Source: an uncultured Methanomassiliicoccus sp.
GTDB lineage: Archaea > Thermoplasmatota > Thermoplasmata > Methanomassiliicoccales > Methanomassiliicoccaceae
Assembly (NCBI GenBank): GCA_905203995.1
Contig: CAJKXZ010000003.1
Location: forward strand, 1 to 64,000
Length of the DNA stretch: 64,000 bases
Reading direction: 5' to 3'
The notes beneath the pieces were generated by a model. It ran no database searches, had not been told where the DNA came from, and was given only the letters and a program-made list of their open reading frames with translations. Below are positions 26,231-35,131 of this stretch, in pieces (position 1 is the stretch's first letter; the number at the start of each line of letters is the position of its first letter). Both the position numbers and the translations under genes were made by a program.

Positions 26231-27332
26231 TTTTTTTCGTGGTTTTCTTCGGTGCACACTTCTTCTTAGCTGGAGCGGCTGCCGTCTTTTTAGGTTTAGC
26301 AGCGGCGGCTCCCTCAGCATCCAGATATTTGGTCCACTGATACTTTTTACGGGCACCGAGATTAACATTGTGGTAGGCATAGCTGAAGATGAGCGGCACC
26401 ACAGTAGTAGCTTCAGCGTAAACCATCTGTTCGTAGGTTGTGCTGACCTTTCCCCAGGATGATGCTTCTTTCAAAGTGGATGAAGAACAGGCTCCGTCGC
26501 GGACATCAGCTACCGTAATCTGCACGGCGTACTGGTGCATTGGTACATCCGCACCTAAGCATTCAGCACAAACGACTGTATCCTGAGCAAAGTTTTTCGG
26601 CACACCGCCGCCGACCATGAATAAACCGGAAGTTTTGGCGGCCATCTTAATTTTTGTCAGCTCGTAGAAGTCTTTGACGGAATCAATCGTCACATGGCTT
26701 TCCGGATGCTCGTGCTGATGCATTACCAATCCGAAACCGGCGCTGCAGTCGGAAAAGGCGGGACAGAAAATCGGTACATCATGCTCGTAAGCCAGCTGAA
26801 CCAAGGAATCTTTTTTCTTAGCATTCTTGGTTAGATATTTACCCATCTCTCTAATGAACTCCCGTGAAGAGTAAGGGCGGGGTTCCAGACCATCGGCAAT
26901 CTTTTTGATGGTGCTGTCGCAGACCTGCAGTTCTTCTTCATCAATGAAGGTGTCATAAATGCGGTCGACATAATTGTCACGGAGCATGTTGTCGTCGGTG
27001 AACTGCGTGCCGTGATAATGTTTGTAGCCGATTGCTTCAAAGAAATCCATATCAACGATTGAAGCACCGGTGGAGACTACTGCGTCTACCATATTGTATT
27101 TGATCATGTCTGCATAAACCTGCATGCAGCCCGCAGCACTGCTGCTTCCCGCGAGGGTTAGAATGACGGTACAATCTTTATTTTTCAGCATTTTTACCAA
27201 TATGTCAGCAGCTCTGGCCGTGTCCCGGGAGCTGAAGGACATTTCTCTCATGCTGTCAATAATGGGTGTGGAGTCATACTTGGTCGCGTCCACGTGCTTA
27301 ACCGTTTTCTTCAACAAGTCTTTTTTGGACAT
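26217..27332 (-). CDS. dys: Deoxyhypusine synthase
   Basis: The 371-residue enzyme transfers the aminobutyl group of spermidine to a lysine of initiation factor aIF5A. Key elements are the NAD-binding LTLAGSSSAAGC near 60, VSTGASIVDMDFFEA near 86, HGTQF near 106, and the catalytic lysine in SSWGKVS near 299. The family core ends near residue 335. A short Ala/Lys/Pro-rich tail (KPKKTAAAPAKKK and KKTTKKTTSR) follows and is unusual. GGTGA lies before the ATG. The gene is convergent with DUF72. Confidence 0.93.
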   Translation of the reverse strand: MSKKDLLKKTVKHVDATKYDSTPIIDSMREMSFSSRDTARAADILVKMLKNKDCTVILTLAGSSSAAGCMQVYADMIKYNMVDAVVSTGASIVDMDFFEAIGYKHYHGTQFTDDNMLRDNYVDRIYDTFIDEEELQVCDSTIKKIADGLEPRPYSSREFIREMGKYLTKNAKKKDSLVQLAYEHDVPIFCPAFSDCSAGFGLVMHQHEHPESHVTIDSVKDFYELTKIKMAAKTSGLFMVGGGVPKNFAQDTVVCAECLGADVPMHQYAVQITVADVRDGACSSSTLKEASSWGKVSTTYEQMVYAEATTVVPLIFSYAYHNVNLGARKKYQWTKYLDAEGAAAAKPKKTAAAPAKKKCAPKKTTKKTTSR

Positions 27333-27435
27333 GGATGGTCACCGAATGTTACCTACACCAATTATTACCTAATATCTAAAGCCTCCCCTCGCTGGATGCA
27401 GAAGGTTAAACACATAGAACACCTATTCTGTGTTG

Positions 27436-29535
27436 ATGCTTGGTGCTGAGGAGTTATTCACCCCCAAATCAATTGCTGTAATCGGTGCTTCGGCTGATCC
27501 GGAAAAGATTGGTCACATGGTCCTCACGAACCTTCACGCTGCGGGCTATGCTGGTAGCATTTATGCCGTCAATGCTCGTGGTGGCGAAGCGCTTGGTCAT
27601 CATTTTTATAAATCCGTGCTGGAGATTGCGGGACCAGTTGATTTAGCGGTGATTACCATCCCGGCGGCCATTGTACCTTCGGTAATGGAAGAATTGGGAA
27701 AAAAGGGAACGCCGGCGGCAGTCATCATCTCGGCTGGCTTTCGTGAAATGGGTGCGGAAGGAACCAAGCTGGAGCTGGAAGTTGGCGCCATTGCTAAGAA
27801 ATATGGCATCCGTCTGCTCGGCCCCAACTGCCTGGGTTTGCTGAACACGGCTAATAAAATGAACGCTTCCTTCACGGCGGCTTATCCGCAGGAAGGCAGC
27901 ATTGCGCTTACTTCGCAATCAGGAGCAGTATGTTCTGCTCTGTTAGATTGGGCTCAGGAATACGGCGTCGGCTTCTCTAAATTTGTTTCAATGGGTAACA
28001 AATTAGATCTTGACGAAGCCGATCTGCTGCAGTATTTGATCTCCGATGAGGATACAGCAGTCATCGGCATGTACATCGAAGGGATGAACCGCGGCCGCGA
28101 GTTCATGAAAGAAGCCAAGCTCACTTCTCAGCAAAAACCAATTATTGTTCTAAAATCCGGGCGGACAAACTCCGGTGCTAAAGCGGCTTCTTCCCACACT
28201 GGTGCCATGTCTGGCAGCGACAGTGTATATGATGCTGCTCTGAAGCAGTCAGGAATTATCCGCGCTCATGATCTGGAAGAACTCACTGATTATCTGCAGG
28301 TATTTTCAGCAATGCCGATTCCGCGTGGTCGCAATATTGCTGTGGTAACCAACGCTGGCGGTATGGGAGTAATGGCTGCTGATGCCGTCTCTGACTACGG
28401 CTTAACTTTAGCAACCTTATCTAAACCAACGATTGAACTTCTGCGTGAAAAACTGCCGCGGGCGGCGAACATCTACAACCCGATTGATGTACTTGGCGAC
28501 GCACCGGCAGAGCGCTTTAAGGTCGCCATTAATGCCGTACTTAATGATCCCGCCGTAGATCTGTTGATGGTTATGCTGGCGCCAACCGACACCATTGACA
28601 TTTCGGCAGCAGCCAAAGCTATTGCGGAGTTTAAAGAGCTCAAGATTCCAGTAGTGGCGGCGATGGTCGGCGGTAAGGAAGTGAACAAAGGTTCAGCTAT
28701 CCTGCGGGAAGTGAATATTCCTGTATATGAGTCTCCAGAGCGCGCTGTACGGGCTCTGGGCGCCATGGCTGCTTATTTGGAAATTAAAAACGCTCCTGAT
28801 GAAGACTATGCAGACGAATTTATTGTTGATAAGTTAAAAATACAAAATATCATCAAAAAAGCGTCTGATGAAGGCCGGGTCTCTTTAACTGAATCAGAAG
28901 GCAAGGCGATCCTGCAAGCTTATGAGATCAAAACACCGCGGAAAGAAATCGCTACTTCTGCCGAGGAAGCGGTGCAAGTTGCTAATAAACTGGGTTATCC
29001 AGTAGTAATGAAGATTTCTTCAGCAGATATTGCTCACAAAACTGATGTCGGCGGGGTTTCATTAAATCTTAGAAATGAAGAAGAAATTCGTAACGCTTAT
29101 TCTTTGATGATGGAAAAAGTTAAGGCCGCCGTGCCGACCGCCCGTCTCGATGGTGTGCTGGTTGAGGAAATGTTCCAAGGCCGGGAACTGATTGTCGGCA
29201 TGGTCCGTGATAAACAGTTCGGGCCAGTCATCACCTTTGGCTTGGGCGGAATTTTTGTCGAAATCATGAAAGATGTGAGTCGCGGCATTGCTCCGCTCAG
29301 CCAGCAAAAAGCGGAGTGGATGATTAAATCGATCAAATCATATCCTATTCTGGCAGGTGCGAGAGGTAAGAAACCTGCCGATCTCGCCGCCTTAAAAAAT
29401 CTTATTTTGAAAATATCACAATTATCGCTGAATTTCCCTGAAATCTCAGAACTGGAAATGAATCCAGTCATGGCGGGAGAAAGCGGCTGTTGTGCTGTTG
29501 ATGCGCTAGTTGTTATCCGGAGGGAGAAGAAATGA
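27436..29535 (+). CDS. ADP-forming acyl-CoA synthetase, alpha-beta fusion
   Basis: The 699-residue protein joins the alpha domain (CoA binding AVIGASADPEKIGH near 14, GPNCLGLLN near 125, and the phospho-His region KAASSHTGAMSG near 247) to a C-terminal ATP-grasp beta domain (GYPVVMKISSADIAHKTDVGG near 520, FGLGGIFVEIMKD near 600). It interconverts acetyl- or other acyl-CoA plus ADP and phosphate with the acid plus ATP. Three possible starts follow each other (GTG 27430, TTG 27433, ATG 27436); the ATG is chosen. It overlaps the DRTGG gene by four bases (ATGA). Confidence 0.9.
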   Translation: MLGAEELFTPKSIAVIGASADPEKIGHMVLTNLHAAGYAGSIYAVNARGGEALGHHFYKSVLEIAGPVDLAVITIPAAIVPSVMEELGKKGTPAAVIISAGFREMGAEGTKLELEVGAIAKKYGIRLLGPNCLGLLNTANKMNASFTAAYPQEGSIALTSQSGAVCSALLDWAQEYGVGFSKFVSMGNKLDLDEADLLQYLISDEDTAVIGMYIEGMNRGREFMKEAKLTSQQKPIIVLKSGRTNSGAKAASSHTGAMSGSDSVYDAALKQSGIIRAHDLEELTDYLQVFSAMPIPRGRNIAVVTNAGGMGVMAADAVSDYGLTLATLSKPTIELLREKLPRAANIYNPIDVLGDAPAERFKVAINAVLNDPAVDLLMVMLAPTDTIDISAAAKAIAEFKELKIPVVAAMVGGKEVNKGSAILREVNIPVYESPERAVRALGAMAAYLEIKNAPDEDYADEFIVDKLKIQNIIKKASDEGRVSLTESEGKAILQAYEIKTPRKEIATSAEEAVQVANKLGYPVVMKISSADIAHKTDVGGVSLNLRNEEEIRNAYSLMMEKVKAAVPTARLDGVLVEEMFQGRELIVGMVRDKQFGPVITFGLGGIFVEIMKDVSRGIAPLSQQKAEWMIKSIKSYPILAGARGKKPADLAALKNLILKISQLSLNFPEISELEMNPVMAGESGCCAVDALVVIRREKK

Positions 29536-30515
29536 AACCGTTATACATAGGTTCAGTAATGGAACGCTCTGGCAAAAGTGCGATTGCGTTAGGTCTTGCT
29601 AAAAGTCTGGGAGATGTTGGTTACTTTAAACCTTTTAAAGAATCATCAGTCGAAGTCGACGGCAAAATGGTCGACCGCGATGCTTTACTCATGGCTTCCG
29701 CACTCGGTCTGGACCATTCTCCTGAAGAGATCTCACCCTTTATTTACGATATCTTCGCACCTCCTTCCTTTGATGAGATTCTCCACGCTTATGAGCAAGT
29801 CAAAAAAGATAAGATGATTATCGAAGGAACCAGGGATGTCATTACTGGTTGGACCGGAAATCTTTCAGGCATGGCGATCGCCCGTGATCTCAGGGCGGAA
29901 GTCATCTTAGTCTCGCCCGCCGTGGCACCGGCCATTGATAAAATCTGTATGTTAAATTCCTTTATGAAACAAACACCGGGTTTGTTTAAAGGAGTGATTC
30001 TCAATCAGATCGAAGATAAGCGCTGCATCGACCTTCTGGAAAAACGCGGCATTCAGGTTCTCGGGGCTGTGCCGGTGATGGAGGAACTCAAGCGCTTCCG
30101 TGTATCGGAGGTAGCTTCCATTCTGGCCGCAGAAGTGCTTGTGCAAGGCAAAGACTGTGAGATTGAGAATGTCGTCATCGGCGCTATGAATTCAGAATCA
30201 GCCATCGCCCAGATGCGACGGGTACCCGCCAAAGCTTTAATCACCGGCGGCGACCGGGCAGATATTCAAAACATTGCACTTTCCACGGATCTTGCTTGTT
30301 TAGTTTTAACCGGCGGCTTCCACCCTTCCAACGCTGTTCTTTCTTTGGCTTATGAGCTGGGCGTTACCGTTCTGTTAACTCATTTGGATACGATGGATGC
30401 GGTCGAAACTGTTAACCGCCACCTCGCATACATTTCTCCGCAGGACGAGGGAAAAATTCGTCAGCTGACGGAAGCGGTAAGGGAAAACGTGGATCTGCAG
30501 CGGATCATGGAGTAA
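29532..30515 (+). CDS. BioD-like P-loop / DRTGG domain protein coupled to acyl-CoA synthetase
   Basis: The 327-residue protein resembles the N-terminal regulatory part of long phosphotransacetylases. A dethiobiotin-synthetase-like P-loop domain (GSVMERSGKSAIALGLAKSLG at the start; Gly-Lys-Ser in a deviant P-loop) is followed by a DRTGG domain (about 205-315; VIGAMNSESAIAQMRR, ALITGGDRADIQ). The catalytic phosphotransacetylase domain is absent. The ATG overlaps the synthetase stop and GGAGG precedes it. Regulation or sensing of acyl-CoA/ATP status for the upstream enzyme is a reasonable inference. Confidence 0.8.
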   Translation: MKPLYIGSVMERSGKSAIALGLAKSLGDVGYFKPFKESSVEVDGKMVDRDALLMASALGLDHSPEEISPFIYDIFAPPSFDEILHAYEQVKKDKMIIEGTRDVITGWTGNLSGMAIARDLRAEVILVSPAVAPAIDKICMLNSFMKQTPGLFKGVILNQIEDKRCIDLLEKRGIQVLGAVPVMEELKRFRVSEVASILAAEVLVQGKDCEIENVVIGAMNSESAIAQMRRVPAKALITGGDRADIQNIALSTDLACLVLTGGFHPSNAVLSLAYELGVTVLLTHLDTMDAVETVNRHLAYISPQDEGKIRQLTEAVRENVDLQRIME

Positions 30516-30516
30516 T

Positions 30517-30813
30517 TCAATACTCCATCACAATTCTTTTACTAAATCCGCCGTTAGTTTCTTTCTTCATTTTTCGTATTTTTAGCAGCTCTTCTTCACT
30601 GCAGTTCAATTCATTAGCCAACGCGAAGATGACTTCCAAAATATCCGCTAATTCTTCAGTATTTCTTGCTTCTTTGAACTCTTCACTTTCTTCACTAAGT
30701 TTCTGCAGCAGCAGTTCGTTTATTTCCTCGACATCTGCGGTGTAAAAATTAAACAGCTTGCCCTGCTCTGCCACGATCTGAGGAATCTTGTCCCGCACCA
30801 GTTTCCTGCGCAT
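30517..30813 (-). CDS. MazG/PRA-PH-like nucleotide pyrophosphohydrolase
   Basis: The 98-residue protein starts with KLVRDKIPQIV, then has the acidic helix pattern EESEEFKEA (about 41) and EELADILEVIFALA (about 54), the ExxE and ExxD metal motif of the all-alpha NTP pyrophosphatases. Stand-alone members of this size are thought to clear non-canonical nucleotides. It is too short for full MazG. It is convergent with the DRTGG gene, two bases apart. Confidence 0.82.
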   Translation of the reverse strand: MRRKLVRDKIPQIVAEQGKLFNFYTADVEEINELLLQKLSEESEEFKEARNTEELADILEVIFALANELNCSEEELLKIRKMKKETNGGFSKRIVMEY

Positions 30814-30875
30814 ACAAGTGTGGTGATCATCGTCCCAATAGATAGTTTATCGCTGCCCCGGCTGATCCGTCAATA

Positions 30876-30909
30876 TTTTTAAATAGTTTAAGCATGCATA
30901 ATATGCATG
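30876..30909 (+). promoter_or_regulatory. TATA box plus 17-base dyad upstream of a structured leader
   Basis: TTTTTAAATA (30876-30885) is a strong archaeal TATA box. It is followed by CATGCATA-A-TATGCATG (30893-30909), a perfect dyad at the expected transcription start. A bound regulator there would block initiation. The downstream gene with a clear product is the NYN protein. Confidence 0.55.
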
Positions 30910-30985
30910 TAACACTGAGGTTCCTGAGACTGAGCCTTTGGGGACGTTATCGGTACGTCGCTCAGGAACGTCAGCTTAAGACTTT
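30905..30985 (+). ncRNA. Structured leader or small RNA of unknown family
   Basis: Two nested helices are perfect: GTTCCTGAG (30920-30928) with CTCAGGAAC (30961-30969), and GACGT (30943-30947) with ACGTC (30955-30959) around TATCGGT. A competing helix pairs CTGAGC (30930-30935) with GCTCAG (30960-30965), so two exclusive folds are possible. The element starts about where a transcript from the upstream TATA box would begin and ends about 40 bases before the NYN ATG. It could be a 5' leader controlling that gene or a separate small RNA. It does not match a tRNA, C/D-box or standard H/ACA form that I can recognise. Confidence 0.5.
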
Positions 30986-31022
30986 TCGTAACTTTCAAAT
31001 TCTTGGAGCGTGTTTTATCATT

Positions 31023-31637
31023 ATGCCCTGCCAAGCTACGGTATTTATCGATAACGGGTACCTTGCAAAAACGCTCGAAAACGACTTTGGCAGGACGCGG
31101 TTAGATTACTATGCTTTTGCTAATGAGCTGTGTGCCAGAATCTCTTGTGAACTGGCAAACGCTTATCTTTACGACGCTCCGCCGATTAACCGGCCTACGG
31201 ACAATGCCAAACGCCGCAAAGCTTACGCTAACCGGATGAGATTTTTTGATGATATCCGCAAGACACCGCGTTTTGAAGTTAAATTGGGCAGGCTGTCCGA
31301 ACACATCGATCATGAAACCGGACGTCTGATTACTCGTCAAAAGGGTGTTGATGTCATGCTGGCCATTGATATGGTTATTCACACCCTCGATCCCGAATTG
31401 ATGACCGACAATCTGATCTTAATTGCCGGCGATGCTGATTTTGAACCGGCGGTAAAATACACCGTCGCACGCGGAAAAAATACGGTTCTCTGTTGTTCGA
31501 TGAAGTCGCGTAAGAACGGCGGCAAATCATACTCCGATGCTTTGCTGAACGCTTGCAATTCGTTCATTCCGCTTGATTACGATTTGATCTCTCGCTGTTC
31601 CTATGTGCGCATGAAAGCTGAGAAGTATTCTCACTGA
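31023..31637 (+). CDS. NYN/PIN-like domain nuclease
   Basis: From the ATG at 31023 the protein has 204 residues and begins at the first strand of the fold (ATVFIDNGYLAK, Asp8). The other acidic residues of the LabA-type NYN domain appear in KGVDVMLAIDMVIHT (about 104) and LIAGDADFEPAVK (about 130). NYN proteins are PIN-like and usually RNases. An upstream in-frame ATG at 30894 would place 43 unrelated residues over the structured leader and is less likely. A role in RNA turnover with its own leader as target is possible but unproven. Confidence 0.8.
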   Translation: MPCQATVFIDNGYLAKTLENDFGRTRLDYYAFANELCARISCELANAYLYDAPPINRPTDNAKRRKAYANRMRFFDDIRKTPRFEVKLGRLSEHIDHETGRLITRQKGVDVMLAIDMVIHTLDPELMTDNLILIAGDADFEPAVKYTVARGKNTVLCCSMKSRKNGGKSYSDALLNACNSFIPLDYDLISRCSYVRMKAEKYSH

Positions 31638-31654
31638 CTGCTTTGTGAGTCACT

Positions 31655-32053
31655 TTATTGCTGTGCTAATTGCTTGAGAAGTAGTTCATACTCTGCGGGA
31701 TCAAGCAAAAGCGGCCGCTCTGCTGTTGGTTTTACAACTGCCAGCCAGCCTTGTTCATACGGTGATTGATTAATGATCATCGGCTCATCGACCAGTTTGG
31801 CATTAATCTCCACTACTTCGCAGTCCAGCGGACACATCACGGCGGAGACGGTTTTGATACTCTCCACCTGCGCAAAAATTTCTCCTTGTTGATATTTTTT
31901 ACCTACTACTGGCAGCTCGGCATAGACTAATTCTGACATTTGTTCCTGAGCATAATCAGTCATGCCGACTTTGGCTGTCTTTTCTTCCCACTGCACCCAC
32001 TCATGAGTTTTAGTGTAGCTGAGATTATTGCGAACTTCTTTACCGTCAGTCAT
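31655..32053 (-). CDS. gcvH: Glycine cleavage system H-like lipoyl carrier protein
   Basis: The 132-residue protein matches GcvH: KTHEWVQWEE near residue 15, VGMTDYAQEQMSEL near 29, and the lipoylation motif with Lys in VESIKTVSAVMCP near 67. GcvH carries lipoamide-bound intermediates of glycine cleavage. No gcvP, gcvT, lpd or lipoyl-attachment gene is in this window, so it could be part of a dispersed system or serve as a stand-alone carrier. It is flanked by the NYN and hypF genes. Confidence 0.88.
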   Translation of the reverse strand: MTDGKEVRNNLSYTKTHEWVQWEEKTAKVGMTDYAQEQMSELVYAELPVVGKKYQQGEIFAQVESIKTVSAVMCPLDCEVVEINAKLVDEPMIINQSPYEQGWLAVVKPTAERPLLLDPAEYELLLKQLAQQ

Positions 32054-32150
32054 CTGCTCAGGCTAACAAGGTAGAACTTGTTTTTAGCTGTTTAGCTTTC
32101 TGCCTACTTCTGGAAAATAGTAAAATAGCACTCTTTTCTTAGTATGAGCA

Positions 32151-34319
32151 ATGAAGTTAGTCGTCCGCGGAATCGTTCAAGGTGTTGGCTTTCGTCCGGC
32201 AGTCTACCGTTCCGCGGTTAAATTGGGTCTCAATGGTTATGTTCAGAACAATGGTTCTAATGTGGTAATTGCCATTGATGGAGATCCCGATTCCTTTTTA
32301 GCGACCTTACGTTCAGAACTGCCGCCGCTGGCTAAAATCGACAGTGTGGAATTTGTAGAAGATCACGCTTCTTATGATGGTTTTAAAATCATTGAAAGTT
32401 CGCAAGGCGGCAAAGGCGCTAGCATCCCCAATGATACTGCAATCTGTACTAGCTGTCAACATGATCTTTTCGATCCAACCAACCGCCGCTATCTTTACCC
32501 TTTTACCAACTGTACAGACTGTGGTGCCCGTTTTTCAATCATCGCCGATCTGCCTTATGATCGAATCAATACTTCCATGATCGCCTATCCGCCTGATGAT
32601 TTCTGTCTCGGTGAATACGGCAGTCCCCTCGATCGCCGCTTCCATCATCAGACGATTTCCTGCCCCCAATGCGGGCCTAATTACTATCTCTTAGATCACG
32701 AAGGAAAAGCCCTCGCCGGTGACCCGATCAAGGAATTTGCCCGGCGTCTTGATGACGGCGCTATCGGTGTAGTGAAAGGCTGGGGCGGCATGCACATCTG
32801 TGCTAATCTGGATTCCTTAACTCATCTGCGTTCCTGGTACCGCCGCTCGGAAAAACCTTTTGCGGTGATGATGAAAGACCTGCCCGCTTTGAAGAATTAT
32901 TGTGAACCCACCATCTACGAAGAGCAGGAGATTACTTCGCCAAATCGACCGATTGTTTTAGTACAAAAGAAAAAGAATCAGTTGACTGAAGAAATTTCTC
33001 CGGGTTTAGACACTATCGGCGTCTTTTTACCTTACTCAGCCATGCATCATCTGCTCTTTCATTATCTTGCACACGATGCACTGGTGATGACTTCTGCCAA
33101 TGCTCCCGGCGAACCTATGGTGCTGAAAGATGAGGACGCTCTAGCACTAGGTGCGGATGTATATTTACTTCATAATCGTGAAATAATCAACCGCTGTGAT
33201 GATTCTGTGTTAAGAATGTTCGGCGAGCATCCGCAATATATCCGAAAATCACGGGGCCACATTCCTTCTTACTTGGAATGCATGGATGGCCAGGCAGTCG
33301 CCCTCGGCGGCCAGGAGAATCTCTGCGGAGCAATTGCCAAAGACGGGCGGCTCTATACGACGCAGTATATCGGCGACGGGGAACGTCCCGGTGTCATCCG
33401 CTTTCTGGAACACGCCACCCGCTATTTTTTAAAAATTCTTGGTGCCACACCGCAGATTATCGCTATGGATCTGCATCCCGCTTATTCTAACCGTCCGTTA
33501 GCCAAAGCGTTGGCAACAGAATTTAACGCTGAACTGTTGGAAGTACAGCACCACTGGGCCCATGCAGCCTCGCTGCTTTTAGACAATAGTCTGACGGAAG
33601 CGATGGTACTCACGCTTGACGGTACCGGTTATGGTCTCGACGGCCAAGCCTGGGGCGGTGAAGTTCTGCGAGCTGATTTCACTTCGTTTGAACGTATTGC
33701 TCACTTGGAACCGTTGCCGTTATTGGGTGGTGAAAAGGCAGTCTACGATCCCCGTCGTTTGGTCTTTGCCCTAGATGAAATGATCGATCGAAAAAATCCC
33801 TACTTCTCCGAAAAAGAAGCTGCAATTTTCCGCAAACTGCTGCCTACCTCTGCTACTTCCACAGGTGCCGGCCGCGTGCTGGATGCACTCTCTTGTTACT
33901 TTGATGTATGTCAAAAACGGACTTATGACGGGGAACCGGCGATGAAATTAGAACGGCTGCTTGCAGCTGGTAAACATAATCATAAGTTTAAAGTAATGAT
34001 TAAAAATAATACCCTACTCACTTCGGAATTATACCGGGAGTTGGTAGCCACACAGGGTAAGCCCGCTGATCTCGCTTATTCCTTTGTCTACGCTTTATTG
34101 GAAGCAATGGTGGCAACGGCGGCAGAAGCCGGTGAACGGCAGGGCATAAAGACCATCGGCCTGACCGGCGGTGTTTCTTACAACGGCCCTGTTTCCGCCA
34201 TTGTCAAGGAGCTAGTCGAAGCCCGAGGGTTCCGCTTTGTCTGCCATAACCGTGTGCCCAACGGGGACGGCGGTATTTCCAGCGGACAATGCGCAATCGC
34301 GCTCCAGAAGCTCGTTTGA
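32151..34319 (+). CDS. hypF: Carbamoyltransferase HypF
   Basis: The 722-residue protein has every HypF module. An acylphosphatase domain (GIVQGVGFRPAVYR at 7) is followed by paired zinc fingers (CTSC about 100, CTDCGARF about 125, CPQCG about 175). Then come a YrdC-like domain (about 200-385) and a Kae1-like carbamoyltransferase domain (HHWAHAASLLLD about 470, LTLDGTGYG about 490). HypF converts carbamoyl phosphate to the thiocarbamate on HypE that becomes cyanide ligands of [NiFe] hydrogenases. H2-dependent methyl-reducing methanogens need such hydrogenases. Carbamoyl phosphate can come from the nearby carAB. No other hyp gene is adjacent. Confidence 0.95.
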   Translation: MKLVVRGIVQGVGFRPAVYRSAVKLGLNGYVQNNGSNVVIAIDGDPDSFLATLRSELPPLAKIDSVEFVEDHASYDGFKIIESSQGGKGASIPNDTAICTSCQHDLFDPTNRRYLYPFTNCTDCGARFSIIADLPYDRINTSMIAYPPDDFCLGEYGSPLDRRFHHQTISCPQCGPNYYLLDHEGKALAGDPIKEFARRLDDGAIGVVKGWGGMHICANLDSLTHLRSWYRRSEKPFAVMMKDLPALKNYCEPTIYEEQEITSPNRPIVLVQKKKNQLTEEISPGLDTIGVFLPYSAMHHLLFHYLAHDALVMTSANAPGEPMVLKDEDALALGADVYLLHNREIINRCDDSVLRMFGEHPQYIRKSRGHIPSYLECMDGQAVALGGQENLCGAIAKDGRLYTTQYIGDGERPGVIRFLEHATRYFLKILGATPQIIAMDLHPAYSNRPLAKALATEFNAELLEVQHHWAHAASLLLDNSLTEAMVLTLDGTGYGLDGQAWGGEVLRADFTSFERIAHLEPLPLLGGEKAVYDPRRLVFALDEMIDRKNPYFSEKEAAIFRKLLPTSATSTGAGRVLDALSCYFDVCQKRTYDGEPAMKLERLLAAGKHNHKFKVMIKNNTLLTSELYRELVATQGKPADLAYSFVYALLEAMVATAAEAGERQGIKTIGLTGGVSYNGPVSAIVKELVEARGFRFVCHNRVPNGDGGISSGQCAIALQKLV

Positions 34320-34757
34320 TCACTTTTTATCGATCAATAACGCAACAGGTCTTTCCAGCCATTTGCCAGCATCTAAGTCGCCTACTCTTTTACCGGGGCA
34401 GATACCTTCCCGCGGTACTGGCGACACCGACCATTTACCGTCTTCTCGCTGAATCCAGAGCGTGGCGCCGGGAAATCCCCGTTCAGGAACCCATTTCTCC
34501 GCAACGATGATCTGTTCATCTTCACTATGTGATTGAATCAATACTCTTTCCACGGCGGAAGCCATATTGTGAATTTCTTCACTGCATCCATGTACGTATT
34601 TCATTTCGGTGAGGAATTCCAAGAGCTTTCCCAGTCTGACTTCGTCATGGACCCGGAAATTTCCTCGTCTCATTTCATCTAATAGCGCCTGGGTCGGCGC
34701 TCCGAGCGCTTGATATTTCTTGGCCAGGACCAAGAATTCATTAAGGCTGATGTACAT
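34320..34757 (-). CDS. Conserved hypothetical protein
   Basis: The ATG at 34757 is preceded by GAGGT at a good distance and gives 145 residues; an ATG seven codons upstream is less likely. I do not recognise the family. The N-terminal half is helical (YISLNEFLVLAKKYQALG), and the C-terminal half is beta-rich with GATLWIQREDGKWSVSP. There are no membrane segments. The stop is directly against the hypF stop (convergent). Its upstream neighbour on the same strand is a 63-codon reading frame, so the two may form a unit. Confidence 0.6.
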   Translation of the reverse strand: MYISLNEFLVLAKKYQALGAPTQALLDEMRRGNFRVHDEVRLGKLLEFLTEMKYVHGCSEEIHNMASAVERVLIQSHSEDEQIIVAEKWVPERGFPGATLWIQREDGKWSVSPVPREGICPGKRVGDLDAGKWLERPVALLIDKK

Positions 34758-34797
34758 TTTAGTACCTCGACCTGTCATTTTGGGCGATGATTCTTAA

Positions 34798-34989
34798 TTA
34801 GCTTTGGAACTGGCTATCAATTTCGATATTTACTGGCTTAACAAAACGCTCGTCTAAAATCGCTCGTAAAAAAGTATCTAGGGGTTGGTAGGACAGAATT
34901 TCATAACTGTGACAAGGGGATACGCTGCCCTGCCAACCCTTGCTAGCAAAATGAATAATGTTCGGCGGATAAGAATGCCTCATGTCCAT
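34798..34989 (-). CDS. Small hypothetical protein
   Basis: The 63-residue reading frame starts MDMRHSYPPNIIHFASKGW. A strong TATA-like element on the minus strand (about 35035-35050, ATAAAAATATTATAAT) lies upstream, with a leader of some tens of bases. It precedes the 145-residue hypothetical gene by 40 bases on the same strand. There is no recognisable domain. The promoter and lack of a competing gene support it, but coding is not proven. Confidence 0.4.
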   Translation of the reverse strand: MDMRHSYPPNIIHFASKGWQGSVSPCHSYEILSYQPLDTFLRAILDERFVKPVNIEIDSQFQS

Positions 34990-35131
34990 TCTTTCCGCCG
35001 ACTCGTATCCCTGTCACTACGTGGATGTCGATAGTATTATAATATTTTTATGCACCCGGCTAGCTTTCAAAAGTCCAGCCCAAGAGTATTGCTTTATATT
35101 TTAGAGCTATTTAAGGTGGCAGAGGTTGACT

